Below are positions 1 to 12,365 of a stretch of 64,000 bases of DNA, one piece after another. The notes below the pieces were generated by a model. That model saw only the letters and a list, made by a program, of their open reading frames with translations, made no database searches and was not told the origin of the DNA. Position 1 is the first letter of the stretch. The number at the start of each line of letters is the position of its first letter. The translations under genes and the position numbers were made by a program. Source of the DNA: Limonium bicolor (lineage: Eukaryota; Streptophyta; Magnoliopsida; Caryophyllales; Plumbaginaceae); the NCBI GenBank assembly GCA_023374045.1, contig CM041783.1:125799503-125863502 (forward strand). Reading direction: 5' to 3'.

Positions 1-554
1 ACCACTCTCAAAAATAGGCCCCCTTGTTAAATAAGGGTATTTTTGGCCTTTTTTGACCAATTAACTAAACTAAGTTGACTAAAGACTAAACTAGGCACTA
101 TTTGACACTATTCACAAATTAGAGCACAAATTTGTGAAATTTTTGGTTTCCCATTAATTTAGGTTTCATAATATGATACTAATTAGTACACATGTTGATT
201 AAGATGTAATCATAGGCATTTAGCCACTCAAAACTCAATTCTAAGACAATTTCTCAAAAGGTGTTTTAAGTAGTCTTAAAGCACATTTTATGTTTAAGCT
301 TGTTTTTGAGCTTGGTTTTCTTTGGTAATTGATTTAACATGTCCATTAGCATTTTAATAAAGTCTTATAATGATATTTGGGTGCTAATCAAAGTCACTCC
401 AAGCTTAGAGCACATTTTTGCCTAAATTGCCCTTAAGGCATTTTCTTGTGTTTTCCTTGGTTTAAATTGTCTATCAATCTTTCTAAGGCATATTTTAGCC
501 TTACTACATCATAAATTGATGTTTACTTAGAATACTTAGGTTTGGGGTATTTCA
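1..554 (-). repeat. Right end of a family A LTR (partial)
   Basis: This stretch aligns by eye along its whole length with the last 540 bases of LTR1 (about 6895-7435) and shares its terminal GGGGTATTTCA. The sequence after 554 is not the family A internal region (which starts ATCTACACCCC), so this is either a solo LTR or the outer LTR of a copy that begins left of the window. It is visibly more diverged from LTR1 than LTR1 is from LTR2. No coding sequence was seen. Confidence 0.8.
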
Positions 555-1306
555 GTATCAACTCGGGATCCAGTGTAACATTTCGAATGTGTGCCTCATA
601 AGGTCTTATACCTATCTCTAGGTGATTTTTACCATTTGAATGTAGTGATACGAGAGCGGCGTTTGATAGGCCGTCGCTCTGTATATACATATCGGATAAT
701 ACTTCTTATTATCCTATGCTACAACATTTTTCTGACATTTCTTACAATAATATATAAGGTAGCATTATTCGTCGTTAGTTTGTTTTATATATAAGTTCAT
801 ATATACGAACAATACTGTTAACGCATAAACAACAATAGTAAGACAAACAATATAATATACATTTCATGCATATTATTTCACACAATTAGACAGATAATGT
901 TATCACAGATTTTCACACAAGTTTGAATTGAGGAAATCCTCAGAGACAATCAAGACATATAACAACATACCGTACACCGGAATGTACGCTAGCGTAATTT
1001 CTCATGCTTAATCTGCCGGTCCTCAAAAATCTATGAGTCTGGATTACATACTACACCACGTATTAATATCCCATGTAAATAATACAATATGGTATTCCCG
1101 TACTAAAGCTAATCCCTCCCGGCTTATATCCCCGTCGTTAACTAACCGTCGTTACTCGGGTTTTCAAATTTTGTCGGGATTAGTTATGTCATTGTAACAG
1201 TGCATGTAGTAGTACATTGCTGTACATTTACAAGTTAAAATATAATCTCCTAATAACCTATCTCCATTTATTATAGGTTGTAGTTATATATATATACACA
1301 CACACA

Positions 1307-1308
<2 letters not shown>

Positions 1309-1355
<47 letters not shown>
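1309..1355. repeat. (TA)n microsatellite
   Basis: A nearly pure run of TA dinucleotides, preceded by a shorter TA/CA mixed run from about 1286. It is a simple sequence repeat in AT-rich non-coding DNA. Confidence 0.9.
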
Positions 1356-1360
<5 letters not shown>

Positions 1361-2021
1361 ACATGATTATGTAAAAATATATTATTACAATTGTTATTAC
1401 ATTTCACGTAGGTATTGACCTTGAATTTTTATTATATTATAAACTCTCATTTAATATTGAGTTGGTCAACATGACCTTCCTTGGTCAATTGTGTTGACTT
1501 GGTCAATTGTATTATCTTAGTTAGTTTATCCAAGTATACTAACTTATACAATTCATAATAAATGTCTTGAATTATATAGTTCATTATTGTTTCATACTTT
1601 ACATTTTAACATTAGAACTTCTTATCTAATGTTTTATAACTCTATTCCTCATCTTATATCATCCTAATAATTGTATTATACGGTTATCCAACCATATTAT
1701 GTAATTCACTCCATATTATATATTTATATACCTATATATGAATTATAATACCCATTTATTATAATGGTATTCCTTATAATATATCCATTACTTCCTTAAT
1801 GAATATTTATATCTAATAATTGTTATAACCCTTATAACATTGTAAAATATAGTCTAAATTTCATTTATTAATGTTCCTAATCTCGTAACAGCCCTTTATA
1901 CTTCCTTTCTTTACAAACTTGCCGCATTCATTATATAATGTTACAATTATAGACATATATCATATTCTATGACATTATACTCTTATATTAAATATAACCT
2001 ATGGTTGTAACAAGTTTTATA

Positions 2022-2054
2022 AATTCTGAACAGACCCTTAGTCTGTTCAGAATT
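2022..2054. repeat. Perfect 14-bp inverted repeat
   Basis: Two perfect 14-base arms (2022-2035 and 2041-2054, core CTGAACAGAC / GTCTGTTCAG) flank a 5-base spacer. A partial repeat of the motif (AACAGACC, TAGTCTGC) lies near 2198-2217. It could be a protein binding palindrome or a hairpin. Confidence 0.8.
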
Positions 2055-3124
2055 ATTTCCCAACTCCCACATAAATTTCTTAAATTAAAATATGACCCCA
2101 TTTATATCTTATACCTTATAAATGTCATTTAAACTAAATATTATACATAATTATCAATATAACTCCAAATAATTCTCCAAAAATTCTCCAAAATTCCTAA
2201 CAGACCCTAGTCTGCTTTATATATCATTTTTACCCAAAATTTTTCGTATTTACATTTCTACCCCATATTTTATGTAACTTTTACTTTTTAGTTCAAAACT
2301 TAATATAAGTTGATAATTAAATTATTTAATCATCAAATTTGGTCAAGGCCACTACTATGGTCAATGTTGACCTCTCAAACACTGCCTTGACCTTCATTTT
2401 CCAGAAATTATGAAATGTACCCAAAGTTTTCCTATAATTACAATTTAACCCCAAAACTTTGTAAAATCTTACAACTTTCATTTGAACTCATTTTAAACCC
2501 TAACTTTCGGCCATAATTAATTATAGCTTCCTAATGACATGCCCTTATTACAACCTTGATGTAATAGCATAAAATTACAGTTAAATGATCTTTAAAAACA
2601 TGCAATTTCTCAGCCTCACACAGAACTTTTCTGTAATTACAAATTTTCCACATAATGTCTTAAATTTGTCAATTATGTCATGTAATTTTGTAAGTGGTTA
2701 GCCTAAGTTTACTAACTCATTTCTTGGTCATTATAAGGTCAAAATTGACCATTCCCAACAGTCCACTCCCAGCTTTAATAATAATGACAAGATTTGTAAC
2801 ACCCCATCATAATCCAATCGTGGTTATCGCAAACTTAACAACATATATACAAACGTTGCAGCGGAATTAAATACACTCCAGGACCTTGCCACGGTCTGAC
2901 TTACAGAATATATCAAACATTAGTACTTACAACCCTTATTCATCTACATATCAATCTTACAATCTCCTTACATCCTATACAACTTACTAACATCTCATAC
3001 CATCCACTAAACGAGTGTACAAACACTACTCATTCAACTAAGAGAAGACAACCCGGAGTAAACTCTACCCGATCCTACTCTTAGGACAGTCGCCTTCTGT
3101 CATTCACCTGCATAATAAAAACAG

Positions 3125-3153
3125 CCCCCAAAGGGGGCCAACAAAATTGTTGG
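3125..3153. other. Paired stem-loop block in LTR1
   Basis: CCCCC-AAA-GGGGG is followed directly by CCAACA-AAAT-TGTTGG. The same two-stem block recurs at 37865-37892, 40656-40681, 62307-62334 and 63714-63739, with base changes on both sides of the second stem. In the element's minus orientation it lies about 330 bases from the end of the LTR next to the primer binding site, so it would be in R/U5 of the genomic RNA. The function is unknown; a polyadenylation, packaging or dimerisation signal is only an inference. Confidence 0.55.
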
Positions 3154-4674
3154 TACGATCCTCTCATGGCCCCCAAGCTAACGTGGCTACGACGACTAAT
3201 TATCGATAGCATGGAGATTGATTAGATGCACAACATAATAGAAAGTGCAATAAACAATAAGCCAAATATGAACAATCAAAGTTCAAACACAATGAACGAC
3301 TTAAATGTGTTCCCTTAATTAGTGAGTCAATTATTTAACTCCTTAAGTTATGTTTCCTCTTAATCACAGTCCAACCTTATCTTACCTCAATCTTAGTCCT
3401 TATCTTAGCCTTAGAAAACAAACAATTCTTTAAATAGAAATGGTTGTGGCTTATCACAGTCTCAGAATACAACCCGTTCTTAAAATAGAAATGGTTGTAT
3501 CTTATCTCAATGTTTATTTTTGTCAGGTCAAAAGCAATCCTAGCCAATGAGCTATTAACTCTAATGGTTGAATAAACAACCTATCTTATAATTTATGATT
3601 TAGGTGATCCTATCGCACCATCTTAATGCCTCCTACCTTGGACTGGAAATCCAATGTAGCTGAGCCGGCAACCGACCCTAGGCGACATGTCCAAAGACGA
3701 GTCCTTAAGCGGAAGTCGGATCTGATCAAGATACCGACCCCCTTACCTTAACATGCATGACCGGAGTCAGTCCCGGATTCCTCACTCCCCCCAAGTTCCA
3801 GTTAGTAGAAGTCTCAAGACAGTGTTTGTTGGTTAAACCTCTTTCGGTTTACAAACTAATATTAGGGAGTGTTCCTTAGTCTCACACAATTCTTTACTAA
3901 ACATTAGTTATTAAGTTCTCACGGTAAATTGTGTTAGTTTTCAAACATCACACAACAATACAATAAACACAATATTCCGGTTATATGCTTTATGTTGTTT
4001 AGCCGGCACACATAAACAAATACCACACAAGCCGAGGGACACCTCGTTAGCAAGCAGGTCACAAGAAAGACTATACCGTTCACCGTTGGTCATTTCGGTT
4101 GCTTACTCTCCTCCGGAGTCCAAATTCCGAAGTCCTAAAACATTCATCAATATTGATGGTTAATTACTTTTAATTAACCTAGCTTACTTAATCACTAATG
4201 ATTTCTAACTAAATACCACTTAAGTTCTTATAAACTTAACCTTAACTGAATCACTTCTCCTCATTCCTTATACATATTCACCCACTTAATCATCATTGTT
4301 ACTCACCAAACATGTCTTAAACAACCTTATATTATCATTACATATCAATCCCCATTTAGCACCTCTTAAATTCTTACCAACTTAACCTTAAACACTTAAA
4401 ACCATTTTACTTACCTTAATCTCTTAAGTCCTTATATGCTTATCTTTCTAATCATCATCACTCTTCTAATGGTGGACCACTAAGTCATTGTAATTTAAAC
4501 TTAATCATATAAGTTAATCACTTCTCACTACACCTCATACTTGTTTACACTTTTTAAGGCCTTTACATGTCTCCAAACAAGGCCTAAACATCATCTAAAA
4601 CCATTACCATTCAATCCGCCATCATTAGAAGCCAAAAACAAATTTTTATTCTTTTTCTCTGCACTGGACTTCCC

Positions 4675-4785
4675 CTCTGGGGTGGTCCCAGGGGCGGTCC
4701 CAACGAGAAGCTATTTCCCTACAGAATTTGCATGGACCTCCCCACAGGGGCGGTCCCTAGGGGCGGTCCACAGCAGAACCCATTT
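4675..4785. promoter_or_regulatory. GC-rich GGGGCGGTCC motif cluster in LTR1
   Basis: Three or four copies of GGGGYGGTCC sit in otherwise AT-rich DNA, separated by CCCAACGAGAAGC-type and CCACAGCAGAACCC-type linkers. The matching place in LTR2 (39320-39395) holds two or three copies. A regulatory role is inferred from position and contrast in base composition only. Confidence 0.45.
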
Positions 4786-7435
4786 TTTCAAAGTGTTTTT
4801 CTTCTCATTTTGAACTCCAAATTCACCCCAATCTTTTCCCACTCATTCCACAATCTTTCCACATGTTTCCTACATGTTTAAACACCTTAAAACATGCACT
4901 AAACCTTCCTCAATCATCACGAAACTTGTCACTCAATTTCTTACGAAATTCTTACACTTAACATTTGATTCCTTACACTTCCCTATTGTGACTTTGCCTA
5001 AGACCTAAACTAATCATTTGTTTCTTTCTTCACAACCATCTTTAACTACTTACTACTCCTCAAGCATCATCATGCATACCCATTTGCTTTACTTAAACTT
5101 CTTAAAGCTATATATAATCTAGCACACGCTTACATCCTTATAAGTCCTTATACCTTATTTTTCTTTCAGACTTTGTACAAGTTTCCTAGCTTCCTTCACC
5201 ATTGTTTTGGTGCCTTAAATTCACCATTGGCTCCCCTAGTCCCCTTTAACATCCCGTAGTCTTCCTAGTACTCAAGAACTCCATACTTTATCCTTTTCAC
5301 CCACCAAACAACCCTTAATGTTTACTATAACATCCTTAGTCTAAAATCTCCTTAGAACACCTTAAACACTTGTTTTCTCTCAAAAATTTTGACATGGCTT
5401 CCTTAGTATATTACTACCAACAACCAACGTTTAGTTTTCTTCACCCTTAATAATCATGAACACTCAAATCCTATATTCACAATCTTAGCACACACAAATT
5501 ACACCCTCCTGACCTCTAATTCCTCCTTAACAACTCTAGGTCATTCTAATCCTCAAGAACACCTTGTTAACTTATTTTCATTCAATTTCCGTTATGACTC
5601 CTAGTAATCCTAGTCATGTTAATTCACTACCACCACTTAAACACTTTGTTTTCTACACACAAATTTGCCATAGCTCCCTCTACATTATCATGCCTAAATG
5701 CATTATCTTTCTTTCCTCCCTCAATCATCTCACACACCATTATATCCTTTTCTCATCATACTCCTCTCCTCCCAAATCAACTCATTCACAACAAACTCAA
5801 TATGTCAATAATCTTAAATTGCATAGCACTAAGGCTCTTAATGACATGGCTCTTAGCCCTTAAATGACTTAAACTTAAACCTGAATTTCCCTCATATAAA
5901 ATCTTTCAACCTGCAATTACACCCATCAATCTCATAGTATTTATAATGCTCTTAAAATCCATCTTAAAACTTATCTTACTAACTCATTTCCCATTGGCTC
6001 CTTAGTCACAAGTTCACAAAGCTTGTTTGAATTCTTTTTCTAAGGTTATACAACCCATTACTTAATGTAAGCTTTAAGCTACATTAGTTACTCATCTAAA
6101 ACTCATTCCTTAAAACGTAAACCACCATTAGGTAAGAAATTGACCTTATTTTTCCAAGCTTTTCCACACTTCCTCCTCCTGGTTTTCCTTGCTTGTCTTT
6201 CGGTAATGAACTTTAATTCCCTTGCCAATATTCTAATTCACATTCTAATCTAATGAGCACTAGCATATGCCTTAACTCATAGATTCATTATTAGGTTAAA
6301 ATATGTGTTTTAAAGCTTAAAAGTGGATGATTACCTTTGAAGTCCAAAATAGACTTAGGTATGAATCAAAGAGGACCTCCACTAGTCCATGGTATGAAAA
6401 TAAGCTTTTTCAAGCTGAAAAACAAAGCCCCCATGGAAGGAATTTTCGGCAATGAAGAAGAAGTGGTGGAAACATGATTTTTCTTACATTTTCATTACCT
6501 TGGATGAATTAGAACCAAAAGAGCTCTTCAAACTGATTTTCCTCCATCATGGAGTTTTTTCTCATGGCACCAAACTTGCGCTTTGAAGGATTGAAAAGAT
6601 ATAAGGAAGGGCTTTTGCTCCGACTAAGAGAAATCTTATGCTTCTTTTTGATTTGGAGCAAAAATGAACATTTGGTGAGCATTTGAAGATGGAGCCTGAA
6701 TGAAGGCAGCACTCAAGGTTTTGGAGCAGGGAAGAATAAGAGAAATCAGTGGTGAAGAAGAGAAATGAAGAAGAGAGGAGAGAGGTAGGTTAAAAGGTGA
6801 GATATTTTCTTTTGAAAGTAAATAGTTCTTTTTCACTTTATTTCTTCTTCTTTTCTTATTGGATGAAGCCTAAGGTGACTCACCCCCTTAAAAACCGTCC
6901 CCCCTTAGTAATTAACATACATAAGGCCTTGTTTGGCCATTTAGCTAATTAAAGTTGACTTAAGTCAAAACTAGCACTATTTGAGCACTATTCACTAATT
7001 AGTGCACATATTCGGGAAATTTTTGGTTTCCCATTGATTTAAGCTTCCTAATGTGATACTAATTAGTACACATGTTAATTAAGGTGCGATAATGGGCATT
7101 TAGCCACTCAAAACCCATTTCTAAGACAATTTCTCAAAAAGGTGCTTTAAGGAGTCTTAAGGCACATTTTGTGTTTAAGCCTGTTTTTGAGCTTGGTTTT
7201 CTTTGGTAATTGATTTAACATGTCCATTAGCATGTTAATAAGGTCATATAATGATATTTGGGTGTTAATCAAAGTCACTCCAAGCTAAGAGCACATATTT
7301 GCTTAAATTGACCTTAAGACGTTTTCCTGTGTTTTCCTTGGTTTTAATTGTCTACCAATGTTTCTAAGGAATGTTTTGACCCTATTACATCATAACGTGA
7401 TGTTTACTTAGCATACTTAGGTTTGGGGTATTTCA

Positions 7436-9475
7436 ATCTACACCCCTTAAAAGAACATTGTCCCCAAAGTTCCCATGCATCTTATTTTATTATAATACAT
7501 GGCTTACCTCATTACAAAGATCATATAGATCATGCTTATATGTACTTAATCTTATTGACTCATTAGGTCTGTCATACACTTATACTCCAATATCACACAA
7601 CATGCTTAAGCATGTATAGCACTCAAAATTCCTTTTGTTCCTTTTGATGATTAAAACAATCACATAATTTTCATCGTATTCTCCCATGTCACCGGTCCGT
7701 AGACAAAAGGTCATTCGTCCTTGCCACCATGGGCCAGAATACAAAACAACTCTATTCTCCCCATGTCACCGGTCCGAAGACAAAGGCTCATGCGTCCTCG
7801 ACTTCATGGGCGAGACTCGGTAACAAGGAAATCCTTTTTACGAGGTCAAGTGAGGAATAATTCCCTCTATTTGAAAATACAATCAACTCCAATTTTGTTT
7901 TATCCTAATGCCTCTATCCTTAGAGTGATTTAATTGTGACCACTGGTAGGGAGTTTCAAGAATCATTCAACCCTAATGAGATCAGCATCAGTGTTGAACT
8001 ATCCTTCCACCCTAATTTGTGTTCGGTTTCCCTTGATCCCTAGAAAATCTAGTTCCATCTCCCACGTCATTTTCAAACATCAAATAATTCACTCATTTCC
8101 AATTTTCTATCTTTTTAGTCTTTCTAATCATAATCAATACATCTCCAAGGTGTGGACTCAGTCCACCAATCATTCCCAGTTCATCTCTTAGTACTTACCT
8201 CAGGGTTCTCATTCCTACTAAGTTCTATATTAGTCTCATAACAATTCTCACTATCGTATACCTCATAGCATTACTATTTCCTACTTCATACTCATATCAA
8301 CTAATATCTCCTAGTGTTATCTTATTCCCATATCTCACATACTTTCATATCGATTCAAATCTCATATATTCCTTAAGTCTCCTTAATCCTCTTCACCAGT
8401 TCTCTTAACTTGTACTCACACCGGAGTTAACAAGATAGGTAGTTAATATGTATGGTATTCGCATCTTTTGTGCGCAATAACCATAATTAAACTCAAAATG
8501 TTCATGTAAAACAAATCCTCAAATTATTTGTGCAATGCACATCGTAGTTACATACTCAGTACATAAACATATGCTAAGCGGTTTTCGCTCTACCCCCCTT
8601 AAAATGGATTACGCCCACGTAATCAACATTATATCATCCTTGAACATAGGTTCAAGATGTATAATTCTCACCAAGCACTCTAGCTTCCATGTCATCTATC
8701 TCACTTATAATTCGATCAGAGCGTCATAACTATGTTAATGGCTTCGTCTCTGTATCGAGGAATCTTAACGGTACTTATACCATTTTCTTAGCTTAGTTTG
8801 GTCTAATCTCAAAGGTACTGATCTGCTAGCTTCCGCTGCACGCCTCTGATAATCTTAGGCTTAGTTTGCCTTTTTATCCTTTTATAGTATTGTAAATCCT
8901 TCTGCCTCCTTACAGTTTAGGAATATTGGTCTCTCAGTGGACACGTGTTGTCTTTAATTATACATGGCCTTAATGAGTTGTAACTCGTCTATCCATTCTC
9001 CCTGAAGATCTACTGTTCATACTCTTAGTGTTTTCTCAAGTGTCTAAATCGTTCTTTCCATTTGACCTTTGGTCTGAGGATGATTCTTAATCTAAAACTA
9101 CTGTTTAGTGCTTATTGCGCTTTACAGTTTAATCTCTTACATCTTAAGACATGTCCAATGTCTGTACTTAACAATCCGTGCTCTTCGCACTTCATAGTCC
9201 TTAATTATTTGTTCTCTGATTTCTTTGTGTTGTTGGTTCAACTGAATTCCTTCTCTTCGACTGTTAGTGGTAGTAGCTGCTCTTGTCTGATCTTGCGTCA
9301 TAGCCCGTGGTACGGAGTCGACTACTTCCCATGTTCCTTACACCACTCGTCTACATGCATGGGGTACCTTACTGGTACATTACTACTTACCTGACTAACT
9401 CGTAAATGAGCCTGTCAGGCCTGCAAGCCCCTGTGGGGTGTAGTGGTCCCACGTCTCGATTTAGTAAACTCGTTG
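7436..9475 (-). pseudogene. Family A internal region 1, 3' part with decayed integrase
   Basis: Read on the minus strand this is the end of a Ty3/gypsy pol region. The polypurine tract (TTTTAAGGGGTGTAG in minus sense, 7437-7452) abuts LTR1. On the minus strand at about 9047-9085 the conserved integrase stretch can be read as HPQTKGQMERT followed by a stop (TAG, 9044-9046) and then TLEKT. Upstream the sequence IVKYRHW matches the IVSDRDxRF region of the family. Numerous stops and frameshifts break everything else. The second copy (46375-51639) carries the same stop. The region is cut at 9475 by the chromovirus insertion and resumes at 34352. Confidence 0.7.
9471..9475. other. TSD CGTTG (left)
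   Basis: CGTTG at 9471-9475 and again at 34347-34351 flanks the chromovirus. The uninterrupted sequence CTCGTTGTGTCCG is seen in the second copy near 48408-48422, which confirms the insertion point. Confidence 0.92.
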
Positions 9476-10124
9476 TGTAACACCCCCGAACACTGGCCTA
9501 GAAGTTAGGGGTATTACACGCCGCGTATTATTACATAATAACACAAGGATCTAATAAATGAACTTAAACAAATAATCAAACAAGGCCCAAACAAATACTT
9601 GAATAAAGTGTAATCAAGTGACGTAGTAACATCCCAAAAATTATTACAAAACCCACCAAACGAATATCAAAAGCGGAAGCTAACTGAAGAGACCTAAAGG
9701 CTCAAAGTCAAATACAAAGTCTCAAATGGACTTCACAGAACAAAAGCTAAACTCCAGAAACTGAGCAAAGTGACCCTCGCTGATCAATCTGCAATGTTAG
9801 GTAAAGTAGGGGAATGAGCAAACAACTATGCCCAGTAGATGACCAACTTCATCAAACAGCATGCTCAAAACATTTTATAGAATACTATCAAATCAGAAGG
9901 AGTCGCAAGGAGTCCATAAATATGTCAGAAAATAGAAGCAGAAGTCCATACAATAAAGGACTAAACAAAGTCAGATACAGACAGAGTCAGAAAACAGAGT
10001 GGGACACTAGTTGATCACAGCATACAGACAGAACGAGCAACCAGTTCGTGAACAGAACGAGGAAACTTCACTCGTAAACAGAACAGGTGGAACACCTGTG
10101 AACAGAACGGGGAACATCACCTGT
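9476..10124 (-). repeat. Chromovirus downstream LTR, left piece
   Basis: It begins TGTAACACCCCC and aligns with 32152-32797 of the other LTR. The CACTA element at 10125 interrupts it; the LTR resumes at 25958. An open frame in this piece (9814-10014) also occurs in the other LTR (32490-32690), but it is LTR sequence without a known domain. Confidence 0.9.
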
Positions 10125-10139
10125 CACTAGTGGAAAAAA

Positions 10140-10485
10140 AGTCAAATAACACGGGCTTTATAACACGGCTAATATCAAAGTGTGTTATATAACAATTATA
10201 TAACACGGTTATATTTTAAGCGTGTTATATAACAATGTATATAACACGGTTAAGATAGACCGTGTTATAAAATCATTAAAAACTACACCGTTTTGTTGCC
10301 TGAAGAAAACACGGAATTTTTTTAACGTTATATAACACGGTTTTATAGAACCGTGTTATAAACTCGACGGTTTTATATCACGGGTTTTCCAAACCGTGTA
10401 ATAAAGCTCCTAAAACGCTCTACAGTTTAATCACTACGACGAAGTTTTAAGATTATATAACACGGTTATGTCAAACCGTGTTATA
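10140..10485. repeat. CACTA-1 left subterminal repeats
   Basis: More than ten copies of ATAACACGG or its complement CCGTGTTAT occur here in both orientations, several as back-to-back hairpins. In CACTA elements such subterminal repeats bind the element's own TNPA-like protein. The same motif fills the right end (25800-25945). Confidence 0.85.
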
Positions 10486-10494
10486 TAGTTCATC

Positions 10495-10858
10495 TATTAC
10501 CGCGCCTTTTCGGCTTCCCTCCTTCTCAGTCCCATTTCCTTCTCTCCCGCGCGCGACCCACTCTCTGGCTTGCTCCACTTACCCACCGTCGACCACCCCG
10601 TGCTTTTGCTTCCGCCGGTCACCGCACCACCACCCGACCTACTGCTTCTTCTGCTGGTCACCGCTCCACCACCCGCGTGTCGTTCCTTCCTTTGATGTCA
10701 TTCCCGACTCTCCTCTTACCCGCGAGAACCAAAGCACCGCCCCATCTAGCCCCGCCCTGGAACGGAAGCATTTCTACCACCGTCGTCGCCATCAAAGTCG
10801 CCGCCCACTGTCTAGCCTCGCCTTGTAACCGCCGCATCTGCAACCGGGAAGACCAGTA
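10495..10858 (+). promoter_or_regulatory. GC-rich CACTA-1 leader exon
   Basis: A sharply GC- and pyrimidine-rich block, unlike its AT-rich surroundings, ends at a possible splice donor (CAGTAC|GTAAAT, about 10858). A 116-codon Pro/Ser-rich open frame (10478-10828) covers it but has no domain and looks compositional. CACTA-2 has a matching GC-rich block at 52210-52361 that also ends at a donor. I read it as an untranslated first exon and promoter-proximal region. Confidence 0.5.
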
Positions 10859-10959
10859 CGTAAATTTGTCTCAGTTTTTCCCTATTTTGTAATCTGTTGT
10901 TCTCGAATAGTTTAATTTTAACAGTTTGATTAACACAAACTATTTAACTTCCTTTATTA

Positions 10960-11063
10960 GTTCTTTACGGATAGGATACAGAGAGGCTTAAGGGTTTCAT
11001 ATTACTTGCGTAGATAGATCTGTGGAGCTGCGCTGCTCTTCTTTTTACTCTTCCAAAACCGGT
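10960..11063 (+). other. Possible leader exon remnant in CACTA-1
   Basis: The block ends CCAAAACCG|GTACTAT and resembles 23373-23493 (ending GGAACCG|GTAATAT) and the CACTA-2 exons that end at 53381 and 53587. It is probably an untranslated exon with a 5' splice site. Between 11063 and 11757 there is only intron-like AT-rich sequence with a short (TG)n run at about 11500. Confidence 0.4.
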
Positions 11064-11757
11064 ACTATACTTAAACTCATCTTATTTTATATAGTTATTT
11101 ATACAATTGAGTAATTGAGTTTGAAATTGAATAACTAAACTATGGGTTGCAATGTGATGTTGGTGCGATTTTGCTGTGTGATGGTTGCTGAGTCTAGCAT
11201 TTTTTCTGATCTGAAAACTTGAATTAGTGTGATATCTGTTCTATTTGTGTGCTTCCACCGGTCACCGCACCTCCACCGCAGTGCCAACGCCCCGCTGTTA
11301 GTGGATGATATATTAGGGTTTGAATTTTGCTAATCCTTGCTAAAATATGCTCCTAGGTGCAAGCATTTCTAGTACGCATGCTTCTGTGAACTAGTTGGTT
11401 TATGGTCTGCATTATTTAAAATTTTTGCTGAGTGACATTCATTTGGTGTCAATGTTAAGAGATTCGAATATGGGTATTCAATTCTCAGCCAGAGAACTCT
11501 TGTGTGTGTGTGTGTGCATTTGTCTAGTATTATTTGTACAGAACCTAGAATAGAAGCCTAGCCTTTAATTTTTATTTTTTCATCTTATTTATTGAATCTA
11601 AGCTTTTAGGACCTGACACTATCTTTTTTTCAAGTCATCTCTTTGAACTTTCTTAAGCGTTAATAGTCAGTAATGTGCACTACAGAACACAGTAATCATC
11701 GATGAAGGTAACTCAGAGAAATTTGATAACAAACCAAGAAATGATAAATTTCTGAAT

Positions 11758-12228
11758 TGATTAATGAGAAGGGAAGAAATGGTGTCAAGTAAAAACAAGA
11801 CACGGAGAGCATCCGGCCGGCCTAGCCGAATGAGAATAAAGTTGCATAGAGCATCCGGCCGCTTCAGCCGGATGGAAGTAGAAGCACATAGGGCATCCGG
11901 CCGTCTCCAGCCGGATGAAAATAGGACTTAGACAAGGCAAAATACGGTACGACCGACCGCCTGTGGTCAGCCAAAGATACTAAGAGAGGGTAAAACTGTA
12001 CTTATACATGTAAAATACAGGCTGGTACCATGGTACCAAGGCCCAAAATACTATAAATAGGGATGTACCCCCATGAAATAAGACACGACACATTTGGCAA
12101 TCAAACTTACACTCGATTCTAACTAAGGCTCTCACTCTCTCTACTCTTGCGAAATTCTGTGATCGAGACCAGGTAACGTAGAATAGAGGATCAGATCGGA
12201 TTGTATCAGGATAGTATATGCTGTTTCA
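11758..12228 (+). repeat. Tat element 5' LTR
   Basis: It ends CTGTTTCA two bases before the primer binding site. The start is uncertain by a few bases: TGATTAATGAGAAGG here against TGATGAGAAGG in the 3' LTR. It contains three 42-bp repeats with palindromic GCATCCGGCCGNNNNAGCCGGATG cores (11807-11932). A likely TATA box is CTATAAATAG at about 12051-12060. Confidence 0.85.
11807..11932. repeat. Three 42-bp direct repeats in the Tat LTR
   Basis: Units start at 11807, 11849 and 11891, exactly 42 bases apart, each opening GAGCATCCGGCC or GGGCATCCGGCC and containing an inverted repeat CATCCGGC/GCCGGATG. Two units survive in the truncated 3' LTR (from about 22791). They lie upstream of the TATA-like box and may be promoter elements. 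Confidence 0.8.
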
Positions 12229-12230
12229 TT

Positions 12231-12248
12231 TGGCGCCGTCTGTGGGAA
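12231..12248 (+). other. Tat primer binding site
   Basis: TGGCGCCGTCTGTGGGAA starts two bases after the LTR. The TGGCGCCG start is typical of Tat and Athila elements and fits the 3' end of a tRNA, probably tRNA-Asp; I could not check the match. Confidence 0.8.
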
Positions 12249-12365
12249 ACGAACAGCAAGAAGCAACCACGAGACCACCTAGAAACAGGGAAGTAATCTG
12301 TAACGATTTGTAGTGGAAATCCTGAAACAACTAATGACATTTTTTGCAGGATCTGAATACGAGAA

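Larger units (their letters stand above)
555..2794. repeat. AT-rich non-coding stretch, possibly a diverged related LTR
   Basis: No convincing gene was seen in these 2.2 kb; short open frames here have no recognisable content. Two features resemble the long LTRs elsewhere in the window. Around 945-990 there is an ACCGTACACCGG block like the ACCGTTCACCGT block of family A LTRs. At 2022-2054 there is a palindromic motif at a place comparable to the GC-rich motif clusters of the other LTRs. I infer an older, related LTR fragment, cut by the element at 1-554 and by LTR1. The identification is weak. Confidence 0.35.
2795..7435 (-). repeat. Family A LTR1 (4.6 kb, downstream LTR of a minus-strand element)
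   Basis: It starts TGTAACACCCC, ends GGGGTATTTCA, and matches LTR2 (37535-46374) base for base over long blocks once the solo LTR inside LTR2 is removed. Compared with LTR2 it has about 130 extra bases near 4570-4700 and about 190 extra bases near 4950-5130. Orientation is set by the polypurine tract just right of 7435 and the primer binding site just left of LTR2, both reading on the minus strand. The five bases before it, AGATT (2790-2794), are the candidate target duplication; the partner lies outside the window. Open frames near 6509-6836 recur in LTR2 (45561-45773) but have no recognisable domain and lie in purine-rich sequence. Confidence 0.88.

Noticed and set aside
5564..5867. Overlapping 99- and 83-codon frames in LTR1
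   Set aside because: Low-complexity Ser/His/Pro-rich translations of pyrimidine-rich LTR sequence; the corresponding stretch of LTR2 has indels that destroy both frames.
9062..9394. 110-codon plus-strand frame, also present at 48001-48333
   Set aside because: It is the reverse strand of the decayed integrase region; its conservation reflects the repeat, not a gene.
10478..10843. Pro/Ser-rich open frames on both strands as a captured host gene
   Set aside because: Both strands are open because of the pyrimidine-rich GC block. The frame does not continue past the donor-like site, and the matching block in CACTA-2 has no shared protein sequence.
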